A stretch of DNA of 64,000 nucleotides from Arcuatula senhousia (taxonomy: Eukaryota; Mollusca; Bivalvia; Mytilida; Mytilidae): positions 55,301,702 to 55,365,701 of the forward strand of contig OZ020307.1 of assembly GCA_963971305.1 (NCBI GenBank), in the 5' to 3' direction. Positions 24,601 through 36,600 of this stretch are shown piece after piece; the stretch's first letter is position 1; each line of letters begins with the position of its first letter. A program made the position numbers and the translations under genes. Below the pieces are notes generated by a model, which was not told the DNA's origin, did no database searches, and was given only the letters and a program-made list of their open reading frames with translations.

Positions 24601-27600
24601 CTTTTTATACTACATGTTTCTTTGCATTTCAGCTACATGGTTAGTTCATTCTTCACCAAAACAACCTTAGCTCTGATGACAGTGGTGATCGTCTACTTCC
24701 TGTCTTACTTACCTTATATCGTCCTGGTTACATTAAAGGCAGACATGTTGTTTTGGCAGCAGACATTAGCTGTAAGTTATTATATGCCTTGTGGGTGAGT
24801 CACAAGCCTGAAACATTTTACATTATGTTCTGAAAATTAATTGTGTACTAACTGATACCATTTGAGGACCTTGAATATAATTAGGTTTGTCAGTTACCTG
24901 CTCAATTTTAGATGTGTTGTAAGGGTACTCCGGATTCCTCCACCATTGAAACTGACTGTACTATGTGGCCCAGATGCAATGAAAAGGGTGTTAAACTTCA
25001 ACACACACACATTCACACACACACATTTGAGGTCATCTGCAGTGCAGAGACTGGAAAGAGGGATATTGAGGAGAAATCATTGACACAAAATCAATGCTAA
25101 TATGCCAAAGAAAAACACTTTGAAAAAAAAGATGTTTTTTACAAAGTTTGAGTCATAGTAAAGCATTCAACATTAAGCAAGGCCAAATGCTGTCCCATTC
25201 TGCCATTTGAAGATAGAAACAAATAGAATAACCTTTAGTGGAATTTCAAGTTGAATGTGAATTAATTTTCAGATGCATTACTGGTAATTCTAAAAGCACT
25301 GTCTTTTGTTATTCTTCAGTGTCTCTCTTCGACCACAGCCTTTGGATTTGCAGCCCAACACCTAGCAAGGTACGAGACCCTCATGGAAGGTATCCAGTGG
25401 TCCAACATTGATAAAAGTCCCATAACAGGGGACCAGACCAGCTTCTCCTGGTCCTGTATCATGATGGTGATAGATGGAGTTATCTACCTTGTTATTGGAT
25501 GGTATGTCAGGAATATCAAGCCAGGTAAGTGAAAAACTAATTGTCTCGCCTGCGAAGCAGAGCGGGACATAGGTGTTACTTTACCGGCGGCAGCGACAGC
25601 GACGGCGGCGGCGACGGCGGCGTTAACTTTTTGGAAAAGTTTTATGAGCACCTCCATATCTCAAGAACTATAGGTCCTGGGTTGATGAAACTTGGTATGC
25701 ATATGCCCCAGTAGTAGCTTAGCACAGTTGCATCCTCATCTTTTGACCTTGACCTTGATTTTCCGGTTGAGTGACTTTGACAATTTTCAATACATATAAT
25801 AGCAATGGAAAAGTTTTGCGAGCACCTCCATATCTCAAGAACTATAGGTCCTAGGTTGATGAAACTTGGTATGCATATGCCCCAGTAGTAGCTTAGCACC
25901 CTTGCATCCCCATCTTTTGACCTTGACCTTGATTTTTCGGTTGAGTGACTTTGACAATTTTCAATACATATAATAGCAATGGAAAAGTTTTGCGAGCACC
26001 TCCATATCTCAAGAACTATAGGTCCTAGGTTGATGAAACTTGGTATGCATATGCCCCAGTAGTAGCTTAGCACCGTTGCATCCCCATCTTTTGACCTTGA
26101 ACTTGATTTTTCGGTTGAGTGACTTTGACAATTTTCAATACATATAATAGCAATGGAAAAGTTTTGCGAGCACCTCCATATCTCAAGATCTATAGGTCCT
26201 AGGTTGATGAAACTTGGTATGCATATGCCCCAGTAGTAGCTTAGCACAGTTACATCATCATCTTTTGACCTTGACCTTGATTTTCCGGTTGAGTGACTTT
26301 GACAATTTTCAATACATATAATAGCAATGGAAAAGTTTTGCGAGCACCTCCATATCTCAAGATCTATAGGTCCTAGGTTGATGAAACTTGGTATGCATAT
26401 GCCCCAGTAGTAGCTTAGCACAGTTACATCATCATCTTTTGACCTTGACCTTGATTTTCCGGTTGAGTGACTTTGATTATTTTTATTGCATATATTTGCT
26501 ATGTTAAAGTTCTATAAACATCTTTTGATCTCAGAAACTGAAAATCCATGTTAATTCAAAATATAGTGAAATTAAGAAAGAATAATTGTTTCTGATGGTG
26601 CCGGCAGGCGAGACATACTTTAGTGTTAACTCTTGTTTTAGAATTGAGGTACTTACCACAATGATACACATTTAGTTTAAAGCACTGAACACCCATACTT
26701 GAACATTTATAGCAAAAATTTCAGATTTGTAGACCCATATTGTATTTCTTATTAACGAAATCAACAAAACCAGAGGAAAGCTATTTGTCAAAACTTTTAT
26801 CCTAAATCCTTAAAAAAACAAAAAATTAATTCAGAAAAAAACCATGTTTTCTATTGTAATGAAATACATGTGTAATGCTTAACTTTTAGTTGTTTTATCC
26901 TGAGAATGTTGTTAAGCATTGTAGTCATAACCTTTCCATATTAATTTTCTTCAGGAAAGTTTGGTGTAGCTCAGCCATGGTACTTCTTCCTGTCTCCATA
27001 TTACTGGTGCAGGTGTTGTGATGGGACTGACAACTCATCCATGAAGTATAGGCAACACAATATGGGTAAATATAGAAGAAAAATGTTTAATTAACCAAAA
27101 GCATAGGCCAACAAGAGGCATGATACATAGCAATAATGATAACCATGTTCAAGAGAAGGTTATTGTGACATAACATGAATTAGTATAATGTTTAAATGTG
27201 TAAAATAAGGATTTTGTGGCTCAATGTATCTTATCTGAAGAACAATTTTACTTTTCTTAATGTATGACATGAAATATGAAAGGTTGCTCAGAAAATTAGT
27301 ACAGTCATATTATCTCACCCTTATCCCCATGGAACTGTTAGTTGGATTTTTTTTACATTGTAAGGTGAAAACTATTTAACATTGAAAGGTCATTTACTAA
27401 CATAAATACAAAAAGTTTATCGTGGAAAAATGAATAAATTTTGGAAACATTGTTCATAGAAAGAATATTTGGCTATTTTTGACCTTGGTGCTATTGGGAA
27501 AGGGGAAGGGGTAATTCATTTAAAATATACCACAGTTATACACACATCAGTAGGTTTTCACCATTTATCACTTATTTATTTCAGAGGGACTAAATGAACC

Positions 27601-30600
27601 AATTGATACAAGTAAGGTAGCAGGTATAACTATACAGAACCTGACAAAGAAGTTTGGAAAGTTAACTGCAGTGGACAACATTTCTGCAGAGTTTTATGAG
27701 CATCAGATCACTGTTTTACTGGGACATAATGGGGCTGCTAAAACAACTACATTGTGAGTACATACTGTCCATCTATTTTTGGAAAATCTACTTGAAGGTT
27801 CACACCTATATAATTGAATTGATAAACTACTTAATATAACTTTTGGTTGATTTGATATAAGAATAAAAAGAGAATTTTTCATTACAGGGTTGCCACGCAT
27901 CCTTGAGACCTGGAAAACCCTTGAATTTCATTTGTCAGTTGTCCTTGAAAAGACTTTGAAATTTGAAAAATTGAAAATATCCTTGAAAAATCTGGAATTT
28001 GATATTTCGACAACTGAAAATTTGTGATTGAACTTCTCATGTTTTCATCCTTGAAAATTACTAAAATATCCTTGAAAGGTCCTGAAAAACCCTTGAATTT
28101 TGTGACAACAAAATAGTGGCAACCCAGGTCATAAGGACATGTGTAATTGGGCTCCCACAGGGAAACCCCTTAGGTCACATGGTCACTTTTGAAACGTAAA
28201 AGGTTTATTCTAAGGCAGTAGTCCAGATACATGCATGAACAAATAAATTACAGCTCAATTTATGCATTATTTGTTTTAATTGAAAATATTCGTTTTTTTA
28301 TTTTTGACAGAAACATGATAACTGGAGTTTTATCACCATCAACAGGAAGTGTGAGGATTTATGGGAAATCTCCATCCAAGGCACAGAATATTGGAATCTG
28401 TCCACAGTTTAATGCTCTGTTTGACTAGTAAGTAGATATTGTAAATTTCTTGATTTCAAAGTCCATGTGGTTTTCAATTATAGAATTTTAACTTGGAAAT
28501 GAGTGAAAACCATAACCACATCCCCTGTTTGAAGTTCAATAAAGCCCAGGTATAGTCAGGGTTGCATTTATGCTAAAACAGGTGACATTATAATATGGTT
28601 TGCGCATCAAATTGACAGCTAGAAGAAAATGAGATGTGGAATAAGTGTACACGACACAACAATTATAGGTCATGTGTGTATGGAATTTAGAGCTTGCGTT
28701 TGACATTCAAACCCAGGGAGCCCCAGGTAGGAAAAATGTGGCTCACTTTGGGCAGAACGAGAACAACCTGGGTAATGACATATTAATATAATATGTAACA
28801 TAGGTTGCTCCGAATGTACACTTTTATTTGTTAAAAAGATCATTGACCCATACAAAACAGATGTCACACGTGTTCTGTTTTATATTTCAACCGGGAAAAT
28901 TAATGTACCCAGGCTGCCTAGGGAGGGAATGTCGAACCCGCCCAGATGCAAATATTAAAATGAATGAATGACCCTATTTTGTTTTGCATTTTGATTTATT
29001 CTAAAGATAGCACTTGTCTAATTCTCATACTAATTTATAAATTATAGCAGCTGCTTTGATCAATTTTCCTTTTATATTTTGCTCTAGCTTTTTAGCTCAC
29101 CGTCCGTCGTCCGTCGTCCGTCGTCTGTCGTCTGTCGTCCGTCGTCCGTAAACTTTTTAAAACGTTAACTCCTCTGACACCATTAGTCCAATTGCAACCA
29201 AACTTGGTATGGTTGTTCATTAGCATTCGGTGCTTAGAACTGATGTGGGGATTTTTGATTCGTCGTAAAACATGGCCGCCATGGCTAAAAATAGAACATA
29301 GGGGTAAAATGCAGTTTTTTGCAAATAACTCAAAAACGGCTACAGATATCAAAATTCTGGCATAGGGTAAAAGTGATCAGCACCTCAAGATCTACCTACC
29401 CTGAAATTTTGAAGAAAATCCAACGACCCATGTAGGAGTTATTGCCCTTTTTGTGGATTTTTGGCAAATTTTGCACCTGTTTAGCTCAATATCTTGAAAA
29501 CTATACAAGATATTTGACAAATTTAAATTGCATATTGTTAAGCGCATCAAGATCTACAAAATATGTAACAGGGTCAACGTTGTAGGACCTTCCCTTTTAG
29601 GAGTTATTGCCCTTAGAACGTCAAAATTTAGCATTTTAACAGCATTTCCTCATTACATTGAAAACGTTAACTCCTCTGACACTTTAAGTCCAAATGGAAC
29701 CAAACTTGGTATAGTTGTTTATTAGCATTAGGTGTATAGAACTGATGTGGGGATTTTTGATTGGTCGTAAAACATGGCCGTTGGGCTAAAAATAGAACAT
29801 AGAGGTAAATGGCAGTTTTTTGCAAATAATTCTAAAACGGTGACAGATTTCAAAATTTTGATTGGGAACAAAAGTGATCAGCACCTCAAGATCTACCAGC
29901 TCTGAAATTTTGAAGAAAATCCAACAACCCAAGTAGGAGTTATTGCCGTTTTTGTGGATTTTTTGCAAATTTTGCACCTGTTTAGCTCAATATCTTGAAA
30001 ATCTACTAGATATTTGAGAAATTTAAATTGCATATTGTTAAACACATCAAGATCTACAAAATATGTAATAGGGTCAACGTTGTAAGACCTTTCCTTTTAG
30101 GAGTTATTGCCCTTAGAACATCAAAATTTAGCATTTTATCAGCATTTCCTCATTACATTGAAAACGTTAACTCCTCTGACACTTTAAGTCCAAATGGAAC
30201 CAAACTTGGTATAGTTGTTTATTAGCATTAGGTGTATAGAACTGATGTGGGGATTTTTGATTGGTCGTAAAACATGGCCGTTGGGCTAAAAATAGAACAT
30301 AGAGGTAAATGGCAGTTTTTTGCAAATAATTCTAAAACGGTGACAGATTTCAAAATTTTGATTGGGAACAAAAGTGATCAGCACCTCAAGATCTACCAGC
30401 TCTGAAATTTTGAAGAAAATCCAACAACCCAAGTAGGAGTTATTGCCGTTTTTGTGGATTTTTTGCAAATTTTGCACCTGTTTAGCTCAATATCTTGAAA
30501 ACTATACTAGATATTTGAGAAATTTAAATTGCATATTGTTAAACACATCAAGATCTACAAAATATGTAATAGGGTCAACGTTGTAAGACCTTTCCTTTTA

Positions 30601-33600
30601 GGAGTTATTGCCCTTAGAACATCAAAATTTAGCATTTTATCAGCATTTCCTCATTACATTGAAAACGTTAACTCCTCTGACACTTTAAGTCCAAATGGAA
30701 CCAAACTTGGTATAGTTGTTTATTAGCATTAGGTGTATAGAATTGATGTGGGGATTTTTGATTGGTCCTTAAACATGGCCGCTGTGGCTAAAAAGAGAAC
30801 ATAGGGGTAAATGGCAGTTTTTTGCAAATAACTCTAAAACGGTGACAGATTTCAAAATTTTGATTGGGAACAAAAGTGATCAGCACCTCAAGATCTACTA
30901 GCTCTGAAATTTTGAAGAAAATCCAACAACCCATGTAGGAGTTATTGCCCTTTTTGTGGATTTTTTGCAAATTTTGCACCTGTTTAGCTCAATATCTTGA
31001 AAACTATAGTAGATATTTGTGAAATTTAAATTGCATATTGTTAAGCGCATCAAGATCTACAAAATTTGTAACAGGGTCAACGTTGTAGGACCTTTCCTTT
31101 GAGGAGTTATTGCCCTTGGAACGTCAAATTTGAGCATTTTAACTGCATTTCCTTATATTGAAAATGTTAACTCCTCTGACACTTAAAGTCCAAATGGAAC
31201 CAAACTTGGTGATATTGTTTATTATTATTAGGTGTATAGAACTGTTGTGGGGATTTTTGATTGGTTGTAAAACATGGCCGCTGTGGCTAAAAATAGAACA
31301 TTAGGTTAAACTGCTTTTTTTGCAAATAACTCAAAAAGGGTGACAGATTTTTAGATTTTGATTGAGAACAAAAGTGATCAGCACCTTTAGATCCACCATA
31401 TTGTCAGATGACCCCCTTATTAATCTTATGACCCTTTCAACGTTAAATAGATTTTGCCTTATAACCTTTACTTCAGGCACATATGTCAGGTGAGCGATTC
31501 AGGCTCCTGGGAGCCTCTTGTTTAAGGTTCATCTGTACCTTTCTTTTAAACATGGCGTTATTTTTAATATATTTTCAGTATATGCACAGCCAAAACTGCA
31601 CATAAAATTGAAATATAAAGTGTAGCTGGACCGAAATATTTAAAATTCTTACCGTTTCTCTATGAATTCTTCCCGAAAAAATCCTTTATTTAAGAGATCT
31701 CTTTTTTCTCCGCTTTTTAGCTCACCTGACCCAAAGGGTCATGTGAGCTATTGCTGTCACTTGGCGTCCGTCGTCCGTCGTCCAACTTTTCAAAAATCTT
31801 CTTCTCTGAAACCGCATGGCCAAATGTAACTAAACTTGGTAGGGTTGTTCTATAGTATGTCCTTTACAAAAACATTGTTCATATTTTTGATTGGATGAAC
31901 AACATGGCCGCTGTGGCTAAAAATAGAACATAGGGGTAAATTGCAGTTTTTTGCAAATAACTCAAAAATGGTGACAGATTTTTAGATTTTGATTGAGAAC
32001 AAAAGTGATCAGCACCTTTAGATCCACCATATTGTCAGATGACCCGATTATTAATTTCAACGTTAAATAGATTTTGCCTTATAACCTTTACTTCAGGCAC
32101 ATATGTCAGGTGAGCGATTCAGGCTCCTGGGAGCCTCTTGTTCTGGATTTTTTTCAAAATTTTGCACTTATTTAGCCCTATATCTTGAAAACTATACAAG
32201 ATATTTTAAAAATTCAAATTGCATATGATTGAGCACATCAAGATCTACATTTCATGTAATTAGGTCAAAGCTGTAGAACCATTTCTTTTAGGAGTTAAAG
32301 CGTCAAAATTTACCGTTTTTCATTACTTTTCCCCTGAATTTCAAAGATTAACTTGTCTGACACCATATATCCAACTTCAACCAAACTTGGCACAGTTGTT
32401 AAATAGCATATATGCTACAATTCTATCGTTCAGATTTTTGATTCATCAAAAAATATGGCCGCCATGGCTAAAAATAGAACATAGTTGTAAATTGCAGTTT
32501 TTTGCTAATAACTCAAAAATGGTTACAGATATCATCAAAATTCTGATGTGAGACAAAAGTGATCAGCATCTCAAGATCTACCTGGTTTGAAAGTTTCAAG
32601 AAAATCTAACAACAGATGTAGGAGTTATTGCCCTTTTTCTGGATTTTTTCTAAATTTTTCACTTGTTTAGCCATATATCTTGAAAACTTTACAATATATT
32701 TCAAGAATTTAAATTGCATATGATTAAGCACATCAAGATCTACATTTCATGTATTTAGATCAAAGCTGTAGGATCATTTCTTTTAGGAGTTATTGTCCTT
32801 AAAACAACAAAATTTACCATTTTTCATTACTTTTTCCCTGAATTTCAAAGATTAACTTGTCTGACACCATTAGACCAACTGCATTTTAACTTGGCACACT
32901 TGTTTAATAGCTTATATGCTACAACTCTATAGTTCAGATTTTTGATTTGTCAAAAAACATGGCCGCCATGGCTAAAAATAAAACATAGGGGTAAATTGCT
33001 ATTTTTGCTAACAACTCAGAAATGGTGTCAGATATCAAAATTGTGCAAGAATCAAAAAAGATCAGCATATTAAGATCTACTGTGCTGAAATTTTGGGAAA
33101 GATCTGACTGCTGATGTGGGAGTTATTGCCCTTTTTCCTGATTTTTGCCAAATTTTGCACTTATTAAGCCCAATATCTTGAAAACTAACCAAGATATTTC
33201 AGAAATTTAAATCACATATGGTTATGTACAATGATATCTACAAAATACATGTGTCTGTGTAGTTCAGGTGAGCGATTCAGGCTCCTGGGAGCCTCTTGTT
33301 AAAACACCCGTTGAAAGGCTAATACCACTTTCATTCTTTCTTGTGGCCTCAAATTTCATGCAACTTTCAATAAGGGATTTAACTAACAGTGTTCACCTCG
33401 TTTCATGTAAGGGGCACAAAAGGGATAGTTTGTCCTTTTTCATTTCAAAATCTGAACAGGAAAAAAAAGAGAACTTTATTTTTAAGATATTTAAAATGAA
33501 AATTTGATAGAAATTGAATCGGAAATTACCATATCTAGGTCCAGCTATGCTTTATTATATTATTTTATTTGTAGTTTTTGTTCTGCATATACTAAAAAAT

Positions 33601-36600
33601 AGGTAGAAAATTTCGCTATTTTTAACGAAAGGTACAGATGAACCTTAAAGAATCAATTTTTTCTAAAGACATAAAAGCTATACATGTAATTTACCATTTC
33701 TTCTGAATTTCAGCATGACAGTGGCTGAACATATGAAGTTTTATGGATCAGTTAAATCAGACTGGTCCAAACATGAGCTAGAAGATAATATCTATCAGTA
33801 AGTCTATTTGTGTTTTTATGTCACCAAAGAATTGCTTTGTAGATTTAATGCCCCATCTACAAAAGTAGGGGGTCATATAATCTATGGATCTGTTGGACAG
33901 TCCCAAATGTTGCAAGATGGGGCATTATGTATTTTGGCCATATTTTTGTTTGTTGTTGTGTTGTCATTGTTGTACTCATAAAAATTCCTTCACAGATTAC
34001 TCATTGACTAACCACTTTAAATTCAAGTTTTGGTACACACCACACTTTCAGTTAGAATATTTTACTAAAACCACTTAAAGATTTTTATGGTGTGGTTAAT
34101 TCCTGGCATTTACCCTGAAATTGGTAACCAACAAAAAATATGTTACCAACATTAAGGCAATTTTAAATTCCTTTGAATGGTTTATATTCATGAATCCATA
34201 AGCATGTTAGTTTGTGTCTAAATAGAATTGTATTCACATTAATTTATAAAATTTGTTTGGATTGTATATCGCCAAATGTACAAGCTTATATAAACCTACC
34301 CTTTTGAATGGTAAAGGACAAGGTACACTAAGGCCCATATTTGGCCCCCTCTATAATTCAAAATTACAAACTTGATATGGAAAAGATTTCTTATGCTATT
34401 TAGAAGTTCAAGCAAATGAACAAACTTGTTCTAATAATTTTTTAAGCGTAGCATCTGACATTTGTGAAAAATAGGATGTCAAAACAAAACAAATATGAAA
34501 GATTTCTGTCAAATTGGCTGAAAATGGACGAATTTTGCGTCATTTTTTCAATTTTTGGATGCCTCCGCCTTCTTGACCCAGACATTTTGTAAATTAACTT
34601 TAAAACTGCCTTCAATTAAAGTCTAAATCAGTTAAGAAATCTCTGGGTCACGTAGGCGGAGGCCTTTGAAAATAACAATGTAAGCTCTAAAAATCAGCAT
34701 TTTTCTCGATTTTGTTGATTTTACTCTGTTTTAGGTCTCTATAAAATTGAAAACAGAAAAGATTATTGGAAATTGAAAGCATACTCATAAATTTGAACCA
34801 TTTTACTCCATATGTAAAGTGCATTTTAATAATTTTCGCAAGATTTATTTTTTCATAAAATAGGGGGCCGAATATGGCTCTTACCGTACCATGTCCTTTT
34901 GTAAGATTAAATGCAAGTAGCAAAGAAGTACAAATAGTGCATTTAAAATGTTGCATGTCAAAGATTTATTACCAGAAAAATAGCCAATATCAATCCTTTT
35001 TTGATCTTTTGATATTATTACTCCATTTAGATTACTGAAGGAGGTCAGTTTGTTGAACATGCGAGATGTACGAGTTTCTCAGCTATCAGGTGGCATGCAG
35101 AAGAGACTGAGTGTGGCATTAGCATTCGTTGGTGGCTCAGAAGTGGTCATTTTAGATGAGCCGTCCAGTGGTGTTGATCCTAGTGCAAGGAGAGCAATGT
35201 GGAATCTTATCATTAAAATGAAAACTAGTAAGTAAAATTAGATGAAAAAAATGCACATCAATAAAACAATAGCAATAGACAATGTCTGAAATTAAAGCAA
35301 AAGCTAAATCAGGTAGATATAGACTGAATTTAAGTAAAATTTGAAAATTATTAATCAAATTCTAACATTTTCAGATTTACAGCTGAATATTATTAGATTT
35401 TTTGGTAGCTCTTTATAAAATATAGATTTGAGTTTAATTTTACATATATATAGAACAAAAGTCAATCCTGTCAAGATCATTCAAGATTTTAAAACAATTG
35501 AATTTAGTCAGTTATCAAAAGTCAACCAAATATTTTTTTTTAAAAATGCTTCACAATCTTGTAATTTTGACTTTTGTCCTTTAATTAACAGATTGTACTG
35601 TTCTGCTATCAACCCATTTCCTGGATGAGGCAGATATGATAGGTGATAGGATAGCAATAATGCACAATGGAAGAATAATGTGTTCTGGTTCCCCACATTT
35701 CCTCAAAGCTCATCTGGGTAGTGGATACCACCTGAAAATAGCTAAAGGAGGTAATTATTTCTCTGATATTAATTGACCCTTGAAAATATTGGAGTGGATT
35801 TGAATCCAGGATCTGCAAATTTTCCAATTTGTTAGTCAAGACTTAGAAAAGCTGAGAAATCAAATCTTATCAATATATCATAACACTTTGGAGATGATGA
35901 CTGAATAAAAAAAAATAACAAATTAAATCATTATCTAAACTTCACACTTATTCAGTGAACTTGAGGATTCTGAAAGTGTAAGCAGTTGCTGATTCTTGAC
36001 ATCACCTTGTTATGATGCATTTATGTGAAATCAGGAGGATAATACAAAACTATGACAAAACAACAACTATACTTGTGGAAACCCTGTCTCTAAGTAGTTT
36101 TGTCCTAAATACACGCCCCAATGAAATAAAGAAGCTTCCAATGCACATTTGAAAAGATTTTGTCAAACTTAGATAAAACTATTCTATTAGCTTCACTTTC
36201 ATTTAAAATTGTAGAAATACTAAGATCTTTCTACATTTCTTTCTGACAAAATAAAACTAGAAAAAATATTAAACCGTTATTTTCAATGTAGAAACAGTAT
36301 TCTTGTATCTTCTTATTCTCCCCATAGATAACTGTGATCAGATGAGTGTGATGGGGTTAATCACCTCTCTACTACCCAAGGCTGACCTTGTCGAGGATAT
36401 TGGTGCTGAGATGACTGTGTTCCTTTCAGCCACAGTAGCTAACGTTGAAAATCTCCAGCAATGTCTGCACCAGCTTGATCTGAGGGGAACAGAGCTTGGA
36501 ATCGCCAGTTATGGAATATATGATACTACTTTAGAGGAGGTATGTATGTTTCTCTCTATCGGCCACAGTAGGTAATGTTGAAAATCTCCAGAATTGTATG

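Larger units (their letters stand above)
31524..33646. mobile_element. TIR element (AAGGTTCATCTGTACCTTTC), host of nested insertion
   Basis: Left AAGGTTCATCTGTACCTTTC is exactly complementary to right GAAAGGTACAGATGAACCTT, and similarity continues inward (TAGCTGGACC / GGTCCAGCTA). Family-1 DNA at 31718-33299 interrupts it. Flanks read TTAA-like at both edges. Confidence 0.72.

Noticed and set aside
24423..24644. Possible extra exon before exon 25
   Set aside because: Exon 24 joins exon 25 directly in phase and gives the expected ABCA text, so no insertion is needed.
25642..26421. Long minus-strand open frame (259 codons) with repeated 58-residue units
   Set aside because: It lies entirely in the 174-bp tandem array of a mobile element. 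The unit length is a multiple of three, so the frame stays open by chance.
29528..30979. Repeated small frames of 63-65 codons on both strands
   Set aside because: Identical in each ~500-bp monomer of a non-coding element; no splice or start context.
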